A stretch of DNA of 64,000 nt from Calendula officinalis. Its lineage: Eukaryota; Streptophyta; Magnoliopsida; Asterales; Asteraceae. The notes below the pieces were generated by a model. That model saw nothing but the letters and a program-made list of their open reading frames with translations, was not told where the DNA came from and made no database searches. The stretch's first letter is position 1. Each line of letters begins with the position of its first letter. The DNA lies in contig OY970823.1 in the NCBI GenBank assembly GCA_963853835.1, forward strand, positions 67,589,845 to 67,653,844, written 5' to 3'. The position numbers and the translations under genes are program-made. Below, in pieces: positions 1 through 12,155 of the stretch.

Positions 1-295
1 TTTCTAAGAAAGATTGTTTCTTGAAAATCTTCCAGCAAAAATGTATGGCGGAAAAAAGTGTGATCTCGATAGTATTAAAAGATGTAAAGCATATAAATTT
101 ATAGTATTAAATGATCAAGACATAAAATATGTAAAAAAAGTAAGTAAAAAAAATTAAAAATATAAACGCATGACCCAAAAATGTGCACTTTACTCTTAAT
201 TAAACATATTTAAATTATTTAACTATTTATCAGACTACTATTAATAATGCTAAATCGTCTTAAAAGAACCACTTACAAAAACCAGAACACTAATC

Positions 296-386
296 CACGT
301 GCGAAGACGAATATAGTTGATTTTTAAGGTTGGTTCGAAGAAGCATCTGACTCCCGGATGATTTTCCGCCATCAGCTCCGCACGTG
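296..386 (+). promoter_or_regulatory. Two G-boxes upstream of the VQ-motif gene
   Basis: Perfect CACGTG hexamers lie at 296-301 and 381-386, about 195 and 110 bases upstream of the VQ gene start codon. G-boxes are bound by bHLH and bZIP factors, including MYC2-type jasmonate regulators. VQ22/JAV1-type genes are known jasmonate-pathway components, so the sites fit this gene. Their use here is inference. Confidence 0.5.
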
Positions 387-450
387 CTAGTCACGAGTCG
401 CTTCTATTGTAGAAAAGTCTACTCTCATGACCAACAACCAACTTTTTGAC

Positions 451-458
451 TATATATA
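451..458 (+). promoter_or_regulatory. TATA box of the VQ-motif gene
   Basis: TATATATA lies 39 bases before the ATG at 497. That predicts transcription starting around 480-490 and a very short leader. It is the only good TATA match between the G-boxes and the coding region. Confidence 0.5.
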
Positions 459-496
459 CAAGGGAAACTTTTATTCCTTCACAAATTAGCTGAACC

Positions 497-1002
497 ATGG
501 CTTCTTCCAACAATGATTGGCTCCAAATTTACCAAAGTAGCCTCACCGGACCACCTAAACACACCAGCGTGTGGTGGTCTAGTGACGTTGCCGCCAATAT
601 CACCACATTCACTACCACCACCAGCGCCACTGCCAGTGGTGTCTCTAATCAATTGAGCCCACGGCCCACCAACATGCGTCGGCGGCTTCACGCAGGACCC
701 CGACCACCTTACTCAATACTGACACCGCCAATTTCCGTGCCATGGTGCAACAATTCACTGGCGGCGGTGGTGGTTCTACGGCATTTATGGCGGCTACTGT
801 TGCTTCTCATCAAGCTTTGAGCAGTTACAACATTGATTCATGTGGTTCTAACTATTATGAAGCAGGATCAAGGATGTTGCCGCCTGCTCCAGCTACATCG
901 GTGGTGATCATCAACATCGGTTTTTTCAGAGGGTTCAAGAAGGCCGGTGGCATGGGAGGTTCTGCTTATACTGTTAACTTATCCAGTGGCAATAATAATT
1001 AA
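497..1002 (+). pseudogene. VQ-motif protein gene (VQ22/JAV1-like) with a frameshift
   Basis: VQ proteins are small plant nuclear cofactors that bind WRKY factors through an FxxxVQxhTG motif; the VQ22/JAV1 type represses jasmonate defence. The 5' frame from ATG 497 begins MASSNNDWLQIYQ, as in that subgroup. The VQ core NFRAMVQQFTG is at about 730-762, preceded by SRRTPTTLLNTDTA, the family's usual lead-in, but it lies in another frame. The first frame reads well to about 676 (PTNMRRR). The second is closed upstream by a stop at 646-648 and gives the family sequence from about 685 to the stop at 1000-1002. A single indel near 676-690 in a CGGCGG-rich stretch would join them into about 168 residues. 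No intron is seen, which is normal for VQ genes. It is either a recent pseudogene or an assembly error; the rest is clean. Confidence 0.82.
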
Positions 1003-1194
1003 TGGTGGTAGTAGCACTACTTGCATGTTTTGAATTTTCAAGAAGAATAACAAAATAAGTTAGGATTTTTATTTCTTTTTTTGGTTCTATCTGAATTTTA
1101 ACAGTTCAAGAATGTTTTATATATCTTTTGGAATTGAAGTTTATGTGTTTGTATATAGTTGCGTTTTGTAATGGAGTTTATGTATGTCTTGATG

Positions 1195-1722
1195 CAATGT
1201 TTTCACCATAGATTGCCGGTTAAATTAAGCGGGTCAACAACCAAGCCGGGTTTATAAGCAAACCGGAGCTAAAAACCCAGAACTGAACCAGGTTTAAAAT
1301 TAACTACGCTCAAAGGAATCACGCCTCAAAAGAAAGGTTCCACAGAGATGCTCTTCTTGGAGCCATATTTATATCGATTCTTCCTAGTGAATTTTCTCCT
1401 CCCACGGCATTATGCAAGGCAAACTTAATTACGAGCTGATTTATCAATTCTTCCTATTAGAATTTAGACATAAAGATTGGCGGGTTGATCAATTTTTCCT
1501 ATCAGACATAACTGATATATAAATATTTGGAATAAACCAATATGTGAGGCTGCATAACACATTTTTTAATTAGCTAAACTTCATAAAATAACTCAAATTG
1601 ACTCGGTTTATATAATAATTATCATAAATTAGAAATAATATAGTAATCCGGTTCAACCCGCCGGTCCGACCGTTTTTTAGGCGTCGGCCGGTCCGGTTCA
1701 AAATCCCGATTTTAAAACATTG
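1195..1722. mobile_element. hAT-like non-autonomous element, 528 bp
   Basis: The ends are inverted: CAATGTTTTCA at the left and TTTTAAAACATTG at the right, followed inward by CCGG/CCGGTT-rich sequence. The flanks repeat as TCTTGATG (1187-1194) and TCTTGGATG (1723-1731), an 8-bp duplication with one indel, which suits hAT transposition. No transposase frame is present. It sits just downstream of the VQ gene. Confidence 0.55.
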
Positions 1723-1731
1723 TCTTGGATG

Positions 1732-2297
1732 TAACGTGCCATCGTTGGGTTCTAAAATTACTTCGTATAATTTTATTCTAACTAATACATTTTGCCGCGA
1801 TTATTTCTAAATATTTTTCTGGTCATATAATATATTTACACATAAAAAAACATCGAACTCGTAATTTTTAGAAAATCATTCAACGTTAGTTATTGCTAGA
1901 CAATCGCCAAATTGTTTTAGAAAGCCTTTGTGACAAATAAAACTTTCAAAATAAAAAAATTATTTCAAAGAAAAGGAAACATATAGTTAAACTTTGAGAC
2001 AGCATCCATATGATACAAAACGAGAAACTGTTTCGCTTTTCATAAGCAGCGCAAAACTCAGTTACACATGTATACATGTACAACTTTTAATGCATAAAAT
2101 ACAAAAAAATCCGACATAGTAGCTCGATTAGAGTCTCAAATATCAAAGAACATAAGAATAAAAGATCCAATTTCAATAATTCTTTAACATACATAAAACA
2201 TATGAACATCCACCCTAAATCTGTCTTTCCTCAAGGTTACAAGATCAAAGGATGAATCTAGCTTTTACTGTAAATGATTTACTTATTCGACAGTTTT
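1732..2297. other. AT-rich intergenic DNA and 3' UTR of the CK1-like gene
   Basis: I see no coding sequence. The part nearest 2297 should be the 3' untranslated region of the minus-strand casein kinase gene. Confidence 0.5.
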
Positions 2298-5069
2298 TTA
2301 CTTCCTCTTGCCAATAGTCAACAATTCAAAGCTTCTAAGAGCCTCATCACGCCCACTTCTTGATGAGGGTACAGCCCGTGTGAAAGATGATGATTTGGAC
2401 TCGAACCCGGGTTGAGAATGGAGCCTTTGGGCAGTTGATATCCGCCCGCTGCCCGAACCCAGCCGTTTTGACCGGCTCTCACTGGGCTCGCCGGATGAGC
2501 TCGGTCTGCTGCTTGATACAACTGCCCGTTTTGAACTACCGGTGGTTCGGGTAATGCGGCCTCTATCTGAGTCACCTTGCTGAACATATATACATACAAA
2601 ATTAAATGTAAATTGTTTGTTTTTAATTAATTGGGTTGAACATATGCTTATTTTGATTACCACTTCTTTTGATGACGTGGCATGTTCCGATGATCTGTGT
2701 CTCGAGTGGTCACCATGTAATCCGGTTCCGGAAACGTTACGTCTAGCAAAGGCCTCCAATGCGGCTTTCACTAGAATATATATTATAAAATAGATTTAAT
2801 TATCACCAACAATCTTCACACACATTGTGACAATATTACAAATTAAACTGAAGGAAACAAACCTGGGGTTTTTTCTGCTGAAGGGCCGGGATTTAGAGGT
2901 AGTTTGCCAACAGTCTGATTCATATAGAGGTTTATAAGAAGGGAATTTTTTACAAAAATAAAATAAAAAATATTTAAAAAAAATACTGACCCGTCCTCGA
3001 GAACTGGAGCCTGAACTGATTTGAGGGTATTTCAAAATTGTCCAGTCAAAAACATAGTCGAACTGATAACCTGAAGTATGAAAATGGATCGTTTAATGCC
3101 CAAAACTTTTTCAATGGAATATAAGATAATAATAACAATAATAATAATAATAGTGATAATATGTTGTAATGGTTCAGATGATGACATTTATATAAAAATA
3201 GAAAAAAGAAAATGAAGTTGAGAGTTTTACCTTCTCGAATGAAAAGATCGCGGAAAAGCCTTTTCAAGTATGAATAATCTGGCTTGTCGTCAAAGCGCAA
3301 CGATCGACAATAATGAAAATAAGAAATGAATTCAGTTGGATGAGACTTGCATAACACCTGTAAATATTGTAATTAAAAAAAAGTCATTTCAATAATTAAT
3401 TACGATAAATAACGTTATTTGATCTTGTTATACCTCTATAGGAGTAAGCATCTTCTTTTCACTAATTTTATCGTATTTCTGCTTTTTAGTACCGGCTTTC
3501 AGCCCCTGCCAAGGAAGGCTACAACCATATAAATATAAAAACAGGATTAGTATTATTTTCTATAAAAAAATATAAACAAATATAAGAATTAGGATATATT
3601 CAACCTTCCTCTCAAAAAATACATGAGCACATAACCAAGTGACTCCAGATCGTCCCTCCTGCTCTGCTCTGTATATAGGAATAAAATAATTAACTATAAA
3701 ATAATTCTTCTATTCTTGTCTAATATAACAATAAAGAAGTTGCGAATTTTTTTATCAAAGAAAATATCTTATAACTAAAAGACCAATTACCAACTCCAAG
3801 GTGGGTATTAACACTCGCATAACGAGCAGTACCAGTCAGATTTTTGTTTTCCCTGAAAAAAAATTTGAAAAGAAAAATTAATTAAAAAAATCAATCGAAA
3901 GTTTAAGTAGAAAGATTACCTGTATGGTATATGCTTGTGTGTCTGGAGATCCCTATACTTTTTTGCAAGACCATAATCTATAATGTAAACCTGTTGAAAG
4001 ATAAAAATGAAACATAAATAAATTAAAATATAATCAAATTAAACATTAAAATGAAGAATGCATTATAAAATCCATAACTTGAGGAACAACATACCTGATT
4101 TGCCTTTCGTCCTAGGCCCATTAAAAAGTTATCTGGCTTTATATCACGGTGAAGAAAACCTCTTGAATGCATATATTCAACTCTGTTTATCTAACAAAAT
4201 AGAATAAAATAATTTAAAATGTGGTGAATTAAATTAAACTTGTAATTACACAAATTGGCATACTTACCAATTGATCTGCAAGCATTAAAACTGTTTTTAA
4301 AGTGAATTTTCGATTACAATAATTGAATAAGTCTTCTAAACTTGGTCCAAGAAGATCAATAACCATAGCATTGTATTCGCCTTCAACTCCAATCCATTTA
4401 AGGTGGGGAACACCAGCTGCATTATATAATATTATATTAATTAATATAATATATTAAAGTAAAAAGACAGGAAAGATATTAAGAAAATATGAAGGAAAAT
4501 ATAAAACTCACTTCCTCCTTGAAGAAGCATGTACAATTTGGCCTCATAGTGAAGCTGTGGGTGTTTCGTTTTAATAGATTCCTGTAAGCAAAAAAGAATT
4601 TAGCCAACACACAAAAAGTAAAATTAATTACTGTAAAACCACAGTTGTTAATGTTAATAACTATTTAGTTCAAGTTTAGTTAGCCACAAACTTCACACCA
4701 GTTGCTAACAGTTAGGTATTTTAACTAAATATCCTGTTAAACCACATAACCAACTGTAACCTGTAGATTGTAATGTAAAAAATGCCAAAAATTTGGTACA
4801 TATGAACATATGTCAGAATTTATTTAAATGTAAAACCCTAGGTACTTACCAGCTTCACAGCAACTTCTTCTCCACTCTGAACATTTACTCCTGTGAAGAA
4901 AAATAAACCAAAAAATATTAAAAAAAAAAAAAAAATAGAACAATAACCACCATATAATATAAGCATTCTGATGAAAATTAATAAATAAAATACCCAAATA
5001 AAGCTCCCCAAAAGATCCACTGCCAATCTTTCTCCCAAGCTTAAACTTCCCACCAATCACATGATCCAT
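2298..5069 (-). CDS. Casein kinase 1-like protein kinase (CKL family)
   Basis: Plant CK1-like Ser/Thr kinase. Fourteen exons join in frame to 454 residues, the normal CKL length: 4994-5069, 4850-4890, 4512-4581, 4268-4416, 4095-4190, 3920-3990, 3791-3852, 3605-3668, 3434-3518, 3231-3357, 2991-3070, 2863-2914, 2661-2770, 2298-2579. The start is [21 protein letters not shown], with the glycine loop at 16-21, catalytic Lys38 and HRDIKPDN at about 126-133. The metal-binding motif reads DYG (149-151), not DFG. The CK1 signature follows ([19 protein letters not shown]). The kinase domain ends near residue 285; the Ser/Arg-rich tail carries [16 protein letters not shown] and ends in [12 protein letters not shown], close to Arabidopsis CKL1/CKL2. 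All borders are GT-AG and no lesion is seen, so it should be functional. CKLs phosphorylate acidic or primed Ser/Thr and act at plasmodesmata, microtubules and the nucleus; which applies here cannot be told. Confidence 0.95.
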
Positions 5070-5660
5070 GATGAAATCCCAAATATATAAACCAGTTAGC
5101 AGATTCAAATAATTAACTTATATCAAATTACTTCACACAATTCCACCAAATCAAATATTAAGATCTCAAAAATGCACTCAGATCCATCAAAACGGACACC
5201 ACAAAATCTCCACAGCAAATTTTGATATGAATGTTTGTGTTTAAACAACAGAAATTAGCGATGTATAGAAATGCCAAAAACTTTAAGACCCTAGCAAGTA
5301 AAATTGTCGGTATCGCTAGCAATGGATCAGTAAAAACGCTAGAAACTGCGCCACCGATAAATCAGAAAACTTGTGCCAGAAACCAAACCGAGATGCTAAA
5401 ATTATCACAGAAACTCAAGGATGATGATGATAATGGATAGGAATACACGATTTAGGTTATTTACTGGTGGAGAAATTTAGGAATACAAGTGAAGATTTTT
5501 GAAGTGAGATCTCTAAGAAGAGGAAATCAAGGGTTTGAGATTCCGTAGGATCTGCGGGAAGAACGATACGAAACAATTGAAGGAGGATTTTGAGGGGAAA
5601 TTGCAAAATGACGGATAACAAGGATTTGGACAGGGCGATTCTTACCAAATTTTCCGTCTG
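5070..5660 (-). other. 5' leader and promoter region of the CK1-like gene
   Basis: No coding sequence matches a family here. The stretch next to the ATG at 5069 should hold the leader, possibly with an intron. I see no clear TATA box. Confidence 0.4.
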
Positions 5661-6635
5661 GAATTTTTGTTATTGTCAAATATTGTCTTAAAATAATGTT
5701 TGAGTTTATATTATTACCTTTGATATGTATATTAAAATCGATTACAGTTTTAAGAAACGTTTATACAAAAATAATTACCGTTCTTGAATATTTTCTTAGA
5801 ATATTGTTCTAGAACTTAAATATAATTTGAGATAATAATTTCGAACAAGCAAATAATGGTTGTACTTTATTATTTTTGAAGGTGAATGTAAATTTGGTTA
5901 AATGTCTATTTATTATGCTGACATGTTTCTTAATTTTATTTATTGTGCGTTTCATGAAATTTGATCAATGGTTAGATAGTTTTCTATAGTATCATGTTTT
6001 AAAAAAAACGAGTGTTGTGCAAATAACATTTTAATATCAAAATCTAACTGAAAACGATATCAATCCTTTCTTTAAACTGATTGGCATTTGGTTTGCACCA
6101 AAACCACTATTGACACATGCAAACTATCTAGATCATTTTATTGCTTTTTTTTTAACGGCAAACTATCTCAATCATGTTAATATCACATATCCACTTATGT
6201 GTGCCATAGTGTTTTCAAAAAGGGCAACTAACATCATTTCTCATCATCATACAAAATAAGAATAAAATAATGCTTAATCATCTAAAAATTGGGAAAAGGT
6301 GTATGAATGCAAACCACCAACAATTACAACAAATCATTGCTTCAAAACATGGTAAAATCTTGAAATTTTCCTTCGTGTATTCCCTTTATCAACTATCATT
6401 TTCATGTGCTTTGTATAGTGTTTTATCATATTTTAGTGTCAAATATAGTGGGCCCATTCTTAAAATTCTACTTTGACTTACATGAATAATCATAACAATT
6501 GATCAATAATAAAACATAGCATAAAAAATTTATTACTAATTATTAGACGTTTACAAATCAATAGTTTTTGATACGGCAATTATTTTGAATAAAATGCGTA
6601 TATAGATTAAAAAATGAGTATATAGATTAAAAAAA
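5661..6635. other. AT-rich intergenic DNA
   Basis: No gene or clear repeat recognised. The short open frames have no family resemblance. Confidence 0.5.
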
Positions 6636-6639
6636 GGGT

Positions 6640-6818
6640 TTTTCTAACTCATGCCCTAAGGGCATGAGATTAGAAACATTGATTGAAGTTAGATTTTCCT
6701 TTTATATTAAAATTTGCATTTAATACTTGTAAAAATTAGACTTCATTTAATGCATTTTTTAATTTGTTAGGAAATGTTTTGTTCAATTAATGCTTCTAAG
6801 GGCATGAGTTAGCCAAAC
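6640..6818. mobile_element. MITE with palindromic ends (CATGCCCTAAGGGCATG)
   Basis: The left end reads CTAACTCATGCCCTAAGGGC and continues as a palindrome to about 6672. The right end (about 6795-6818) carries the inverted half, TAAGGGCATGAGTTAG. The inner part is AT-rich with no frame. The palindromic ends resemble the CAGCCCTAAGGGCTG motifs at about 12.95 and 16.72 kb. Exact borders and target duplication are uncertain. Confidence 0.5.
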
Positions 6819-7301
6819 ACTAAAAAAAACACTAAAAGTGCCAAAGGGTAAGGTCACCTGGAGTATCATTACTACTAGTCTAGTCTAACAGTCTACACAT
6901 GACAAAATAGAAAAGTTATACAATATCAACTTACGAAACTAAATTGGCAAATAGAGGTTGATATACTACCTTCAACTTCAATCTTGGAACAACAAAAAAG
7001 CAGATATACACAATCCAAGAAACCAATTTACAGGACACCCCAAAAAAAAAAAAAAAAAGCCATGAAACGGTCTACTATCTGTAATTTAATTTCAAACAAA
7101 TCATTTCTCGTCCGCAAATTGAACAAACTGCAATCATTCTGTATTTACGACCCATACGTAATGAAAAGTTATTCGGTTTCAAGAAATAGGACACAATAAT
7201 ATTGATTTCAAATTTATGATTTTTGATTTCTGATTTTGATTGATATTAAACTATGACTGCTATGTGACTTGTATGAACAGAACAGATCGATCAGTAACGA
7301 T

Positions 7302-10300
7302 TCATGTAGAAGAATCCTTCTGCTTAGAGACTTCTGGTTGGCGAGGAGGTAACAGGTTCAGAAAGCTTCCTTGTGAAGATGCCGAATCTGTTTCTTCTTC
7401 TGCAAGTAAAAATAAATAAGATTTTATTGTTTAATCAATAAAATGTGTTTGTAGCATTGACTTTGGTCAAACATTGCACCCAATTTCAGATGTATAAATG
7501 GATGAAGAGAAGGATCTTACTAAAAAGTGACTTCACTGTTGGTCTCTTAGGTTTTGTACTCTTCTTCTTCAACTCAGCTGAAAAAAATATTTAAAAATAA
7601 TTAATTAAATAATGCACTGCATAAGGAATTAATAATTCTAGTGCTATAAACTCAAAATATTCTTTGAGAATTAAAGAAATATAATAATAATAATGATAAA
7701 TAAAAGAAAATTAATTAGTATAAGTTGTCATACCAATTCCAGGAACTTCATGTTCATTCACGATTTCAAAGTTCTTATATGTGTACCCCATAAAGTTGAC
7801 ATCCTTAGAAGAGAGCATCTACAATAAATAAATAATAATAAAAAAAACAAATATATGAAAATTAGTAAATTACAATAAATAATACTCCCTCCGTCCCACA
7901 AAAAACTTCCCATTTGACCTTAATTTTTTGTCCCACAAAAAACTTCTCATTTCATTTAATTGATGGGCTCCACATAATAAAATACTATTATTACTAAGGA
8001 CCCCACTACTAACTATCCACTAACCATCTTTCTCTCTCCAAATCAATCTTATATTTTAATCAAAATTATTACCAATGACCCCACCACTAACTATCCCCTT
8101 AAAACTTGTGCCCATATCAAATGAGAAGTTTTTTGTGGGACGGAGGGAGTATGAATCAAGTCAACAATACAATTAAACAAATCGCCAGATGGAAATTGTT
8201 AACCGCAAGATTCTTACTAACCTTTCTCCAAGGGCCGGATTTGGTTGAAGAAGGAATTTGATTGTCACCCTGCAGCGGTATTACATGTAAAACAACAAAA
8301 TAAAATCAAGATTAAATTAATAATTAAATATGCACAGCTAAATAATCCACCTCTTCAAACTTCTCAAAATTTTGGGTATCCAGCTCATCATTAACTTCTG
8401 GAATAAATGCAGCTTGAATTTGATATAATTTTTCCCATTCTATACCCTTGAACCATGGGTGTGCCTATAAATACCAAATCAACACTTTAATTTTATTAAT
8501 TTTAATTCATATTTATTATTTAAAAGTAAAATAAAAGTACCTTTATTTCATGAGCGCCTTTTGTTCCAAGCCTTTTTTCAACATTGCATAGAAGTTTACA
8601 GATAAGATCTTTTGCTTCAGGAGATAATTTTGCCTCTTCCGGAAATTTTAAATGAGTTCTCCAATTCACTATCTGTAATTATATTAGCCAAATCAAAATT
8701 TTAATTTATAAATATTGAATTAAATATTAAATAAAAAATAAAATCATGTAAAATACTAAAGTGAACAATTTTTACCTTTCTACAAGTAGACATGGGCTCG
8801 TCTGAATAAAAAGGTGGGTATCCAACAAGCATTTCATACATAATAGCCCCAAGAGACCACCTGCGGCAACAAAATAAAATAAATCAAATTTATTTCCTTA
8901 TATAATTATAATAATGAGTTAATTTCATAAATGGTCTTTAACTAACCACATATTGCAACTTTGGTCCTTTCTTTAGAAAATTTCCAAACTCAGTGTTTAG
9001 TGCAATAAAATGGTCATTTAACTAGTCCATGCATTTGTAAAATGGTACATAAAATACTGAGTTTGGAACTTTGAAAAAGAAAAGGATCAAGGTTGCAGTA
9101 TGTGGTCAGTTAAAGGACCATTTATGAAATTAACTCTTTTTATAATGATAAACAATACAAACCAATCGCATTCCATTCCATATCCTTTCTTCAGTAAAAC
9201 TTCAGGAGCAATATAATCAGGCGTACCAACAGTTGAATAAGCCTACATCATGAAATTAATTATCAAAGATTAGTAAAATGCTTAATATCAAATATGTTTT
9301 TAAAATTAAAAATAATAAAAAAAGAGTTACAAGCATCCTTCTATTCCTCTGCCAATGTTGTAGTTGCTCCTGTTGAGTACGTTTTGGGCGTCCATCACTT
9401 TGGAGGGCCCCACTTAAATTATTTGCGCCAGAAAAATCTTTTTCTTGAAGATTAGTGCAATCTAACGGTTTACATAATCCAAAATCTGATAATTTCATGT
9501 GCCCAAATTTATCAAGCAACAAGTTGTCAGGTTTAATATCCCTGAAAAAAGATTTGGATTGTTTTTTTAAATATTATTCTTCTGATAAAAACTGTCTTAA
9601 CTTAACTACATGTGATAAATTAACTAATTAAGGAAAGGATCAATGTAATGATAACCTATGAATATAATTATGTTTGTGAATCGATTCGATCGCGAGAACA
9701 GTTTCTCCAACATAAAACCTAGCTTCATCTTCGGTTAATGTATCTTTTCGCATTAATAACGTCATCATATCTCCACCGGGTAAATATTCCATAATTAGGT
9801 ATAAATATTCTTCATCTTGAAAAGAACAATAAAGTTTAACAATGCAATTGCTATCGACTTCTGCAAGTAGGTTTCTTTCCGCTTTCACATGTTCAACCTA
9901 TAAATAAATAAATATATAAAGAAATGATTTTTAAGACTTGTAATAAGAAACCGTTTGACGGAAATACCCTTTTACCTGGCCTCTACGAAGCATTTCAGAC
10001 TTTTTAAGTTTTTTCATTGCGTACACGTTGCTCGTTGTCTTCTCCCTGCATATTCTAACCTGAAAGTACAGTAATCTTGTTATGTTAAAAGTCAAACGGT
10101 CAACAAAGATCAAAGTCAAATCAGGGTTGGTGGTATACCTCTCCAAATGCACCTTTTCCTATCATTGTTAATGGCTCAAAATCATCAGCTCCCATTTTAT
10201 GCCTCTGAATACGCATATATTCGGTCTCTTTTTTCTCCAAATGTTTAAGTAAATTGTTCTGTTCCTCTTCAGTGACTTCAGAATCAGCCAATTTCTTTTC

Positions 10301-11012
10301 AAGTACGTGACGCCTACATCAAGAACAGATTTTTTTGTCAACATTTTAAGTATTATAATATCGAGAAAATTAAAATATCAAATTTCCCGATATGAAATAT
10401 TTAAACTTCTTGTTGGATATTATATAACTACAAAAAAGATTCCGATGGAAACAAGAACCCGATAACACTGGAAACGTGTACTCCCACAAGCCTCGATATG
10501 CAATAAAACACGTGCATACGCACGCATGCACGTATACGTAAATCTAATATTATTTATTTTCATTAATTACACAAATACACACACGTGCACACGCAAACAC
10601 ACACACATATAAACGTAAAATGCATACGACCATTAAAATCCTATTTATAGGTTTCAAATAAGCATTGGCGATTTGATTTAGTAAAACGCGCGAAGATCAT
10701 GAATATATTGTTAATAACTTTGGCTTAATAATGAATTAATTTCAATAACTATACTGATACAAGATTATTTGATGCATAAATTTCATACCGTTCTCTTCGC
10801 TCATTCAGATTCTTCATTTGCTCCTTGTAATGTTTTTCTATATATTGTTTGGCAGCTTCAACTTTCTGTTTAGTGGCATTTGATGGTGCTTCTGCTTCAT
10901 CACTTGTTACTCTTAATCCTTCTTTCCCATTACTCCTAACTTCCTTTTTCTGTGAAGATTTATGTTTATCTTTAGGTCTCAATTTACTACACCAACGTTT
11001 TGCAAAATCCAT
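7302..11012 (-). CDS. NDR-type AGC protein kinase
   Basis: Nuclear Dbf2-related Ser/Thr kinase of the NDR/LATS group, activated with MOB proteins in Hippo-like control of polarity and cell shape. Thirteen exons join to 544 residues: 10789-11012, 10139-10313, 9976-10059, 9656-9897, 9331-9541, 9163-9242, 8776-8860, 8541-8672, 8351-8464, 8222-8269, 7734-7818, 7521-7577, 7302-7399. The N-terminus has the conserved TKQKVEAAKQYIEKHYKEQM helix used for MOB binding. Glycine loop IGKGAFGE at about 125-133, catalytic Lys149, HRDIKPDN around 241-248, DFG 261-263. A basic activation insert (QQEQLQHWQRNRRML) precedes YSTVGTPDY, with activation Ser315. The hydrophobic motif FMGYTYKNFE gives Thr478. The tail QGSFLNLLP is typical of plant NDRs. 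All splice sites are GT-AG and no lesion is seen. CAG directly before the ATG suggests a leader intron. Two MITEs lie in introns. Confidence 0.95.
7885..8149. mobile_element. Stowaway MITE in an NDR intron
   Basis: It begins CTCCCTCCGTCCC and ends with the perfect inverse GGGACGGAGGGAG, flanked by TA on both sides (7883-7884 and 8150-8151). At 265 bp it is typical Tc1/Mariner-derived Stowaway. It lies in the intron between the exons at 7734-7818 and 8222-8269 and leaves both splice sites intact. Confidence 0.93.
8916..9140. mobile_element. Mutator-like MITE in an NDR intron, 225 bp
   Basis: The left end GAGTTAATTTCATAAATGGTC is inverted at the right end as GACCATTTATGAAATTAACTC (both ends shown to 20 bases or fewer core: TTAATTTCATAAATGG / CCATTTATGAAATTAA). 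The flanks TATAATAAT (8907-8915) and TATAATGAT (9141-9149) look like a 9-bp target duplication with one change. A related copy lies in a PRAF intron at 40.27-40.52 kb. Confidence 0.6.
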
Positions 11013-11620
11013 CTGTCCTAATCAGCCAACAGTTTCTTCAAATCGGTACTCAGCTACAATGACATGTAATGCAAGGGTATTGTTGTTTTTCTCCTATTTC
11101 CAGGAACATTGAGTACCGAATTATCGATCAACAAAAACTATCGATGCATTACTGACTTATAAGCGGACAATCCAAAGTATTCTGCAACACCAAAGGAAGT
11201 GTTAGCATTCGATATAAAACGAAAAGTGAATTAATGGTATCCTTATTAATCCAATCCAGAGCAAATTTCTTCAATTTCTATGTGATTGTTTAGATCAAAC
11301 AAATTACAAAAGTTGCAATAAAGTAAACATACAGAATAAACAAATGTACCGCTGAATCACCGGAATTTCAGCAAAATTAAGCTCGCAAAGTAAACATAAA
11401 GAGTACAGAAACTAAACTTTCGATACTCAAAACCCTAAATTCGAGTGATCAGGATAATTAAACAGAAGGTTGAGAGAGTACCGAACATATTAATCGATGC
11501 TTCGAGTGGTGGAATTGAAAACCCTAGAAGGAAGTAAGGAGAGAGAAGAATCGTGGAGTGATGGAGTGAGAGCACTGGGGTAATTTGCAACACCAGAAAA
11601 CACACACAGACGGACGTTTT
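11013..11620 (-). other. 5' leader, leader intron and promoter of the NDR kinase gene
   Basis: AG immediately before the start codon looks like an acceptor. GGTACTC-type donor sequence near 11482 (minus strand) could be its partner, giving a leader intron of about 470 bases. Beyond 11530 there is a purine-rich promoter-like stretch. The frame read on the plus strand here is a shadow. Confidence 0.4.
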
Positions 11621-11800
11621 AGAGAGAGAAAGCCATGAGAAATCAAATCTTGTGTTCTGGTAATGAGCAGTTGAAAATCGGACGAAATCTTTTTGAAAGG
11701 AAACGAGTTTCCTTCTTTTGTTTGCGATTATCTCGCGCGAAGTTTCACGATGTTCTTCAATGTCTCGCCCCCCAATTTCACGAGATATTAAAAGCTTTTA

Positions 11801-12114
11801 CCTCAGTCCGATATAAAATAAGTTATACACATTCCATATTTAGGTGTATCAAAATAAGTGATACACTTTAAAAACTTACCTTATTTGGTAAAAACTAGTG
11901 GGACTCACACCCACTAATTATTTACTTTAATAAAATGAAATGACATTTTTACCCTTACTTTTACTTTAAAACATCGTTAATCTCACTATGATAAAAACTT
12001 ATGGGACTCATTCCTCACTAACTATCGAATTAATCTAATTTAATTATCATTATCATATTTTGCATCAAAAACAGTGAAACCAACAATGTATCACTTATTT
12101 TAAATCGGGGGAAG
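11801..12114. mobile_element. Degenerate Stowaway-like MITE
   Basis: The ends are inverted copies of GTCCGATATAAAATAAG and the matching right end AAATCGGGGGAAG. The inner sequence TGGGACTCACACCCACTA is shared with the elements at 12.16, 13.48, 17.08 and 31.96 kb, so these five form one family. Confidence 0.6.
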
Positions 12115-12155
12115 TATTAATTATTGTGATTAAAGGTGTGATAGTTAATGTTATA

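Noticed and set aside
2318..2599. Second minus-strand frame over the last CK1 exon
   Set aside because: Shadow of the real frame, which gives the conserved CKL tail.
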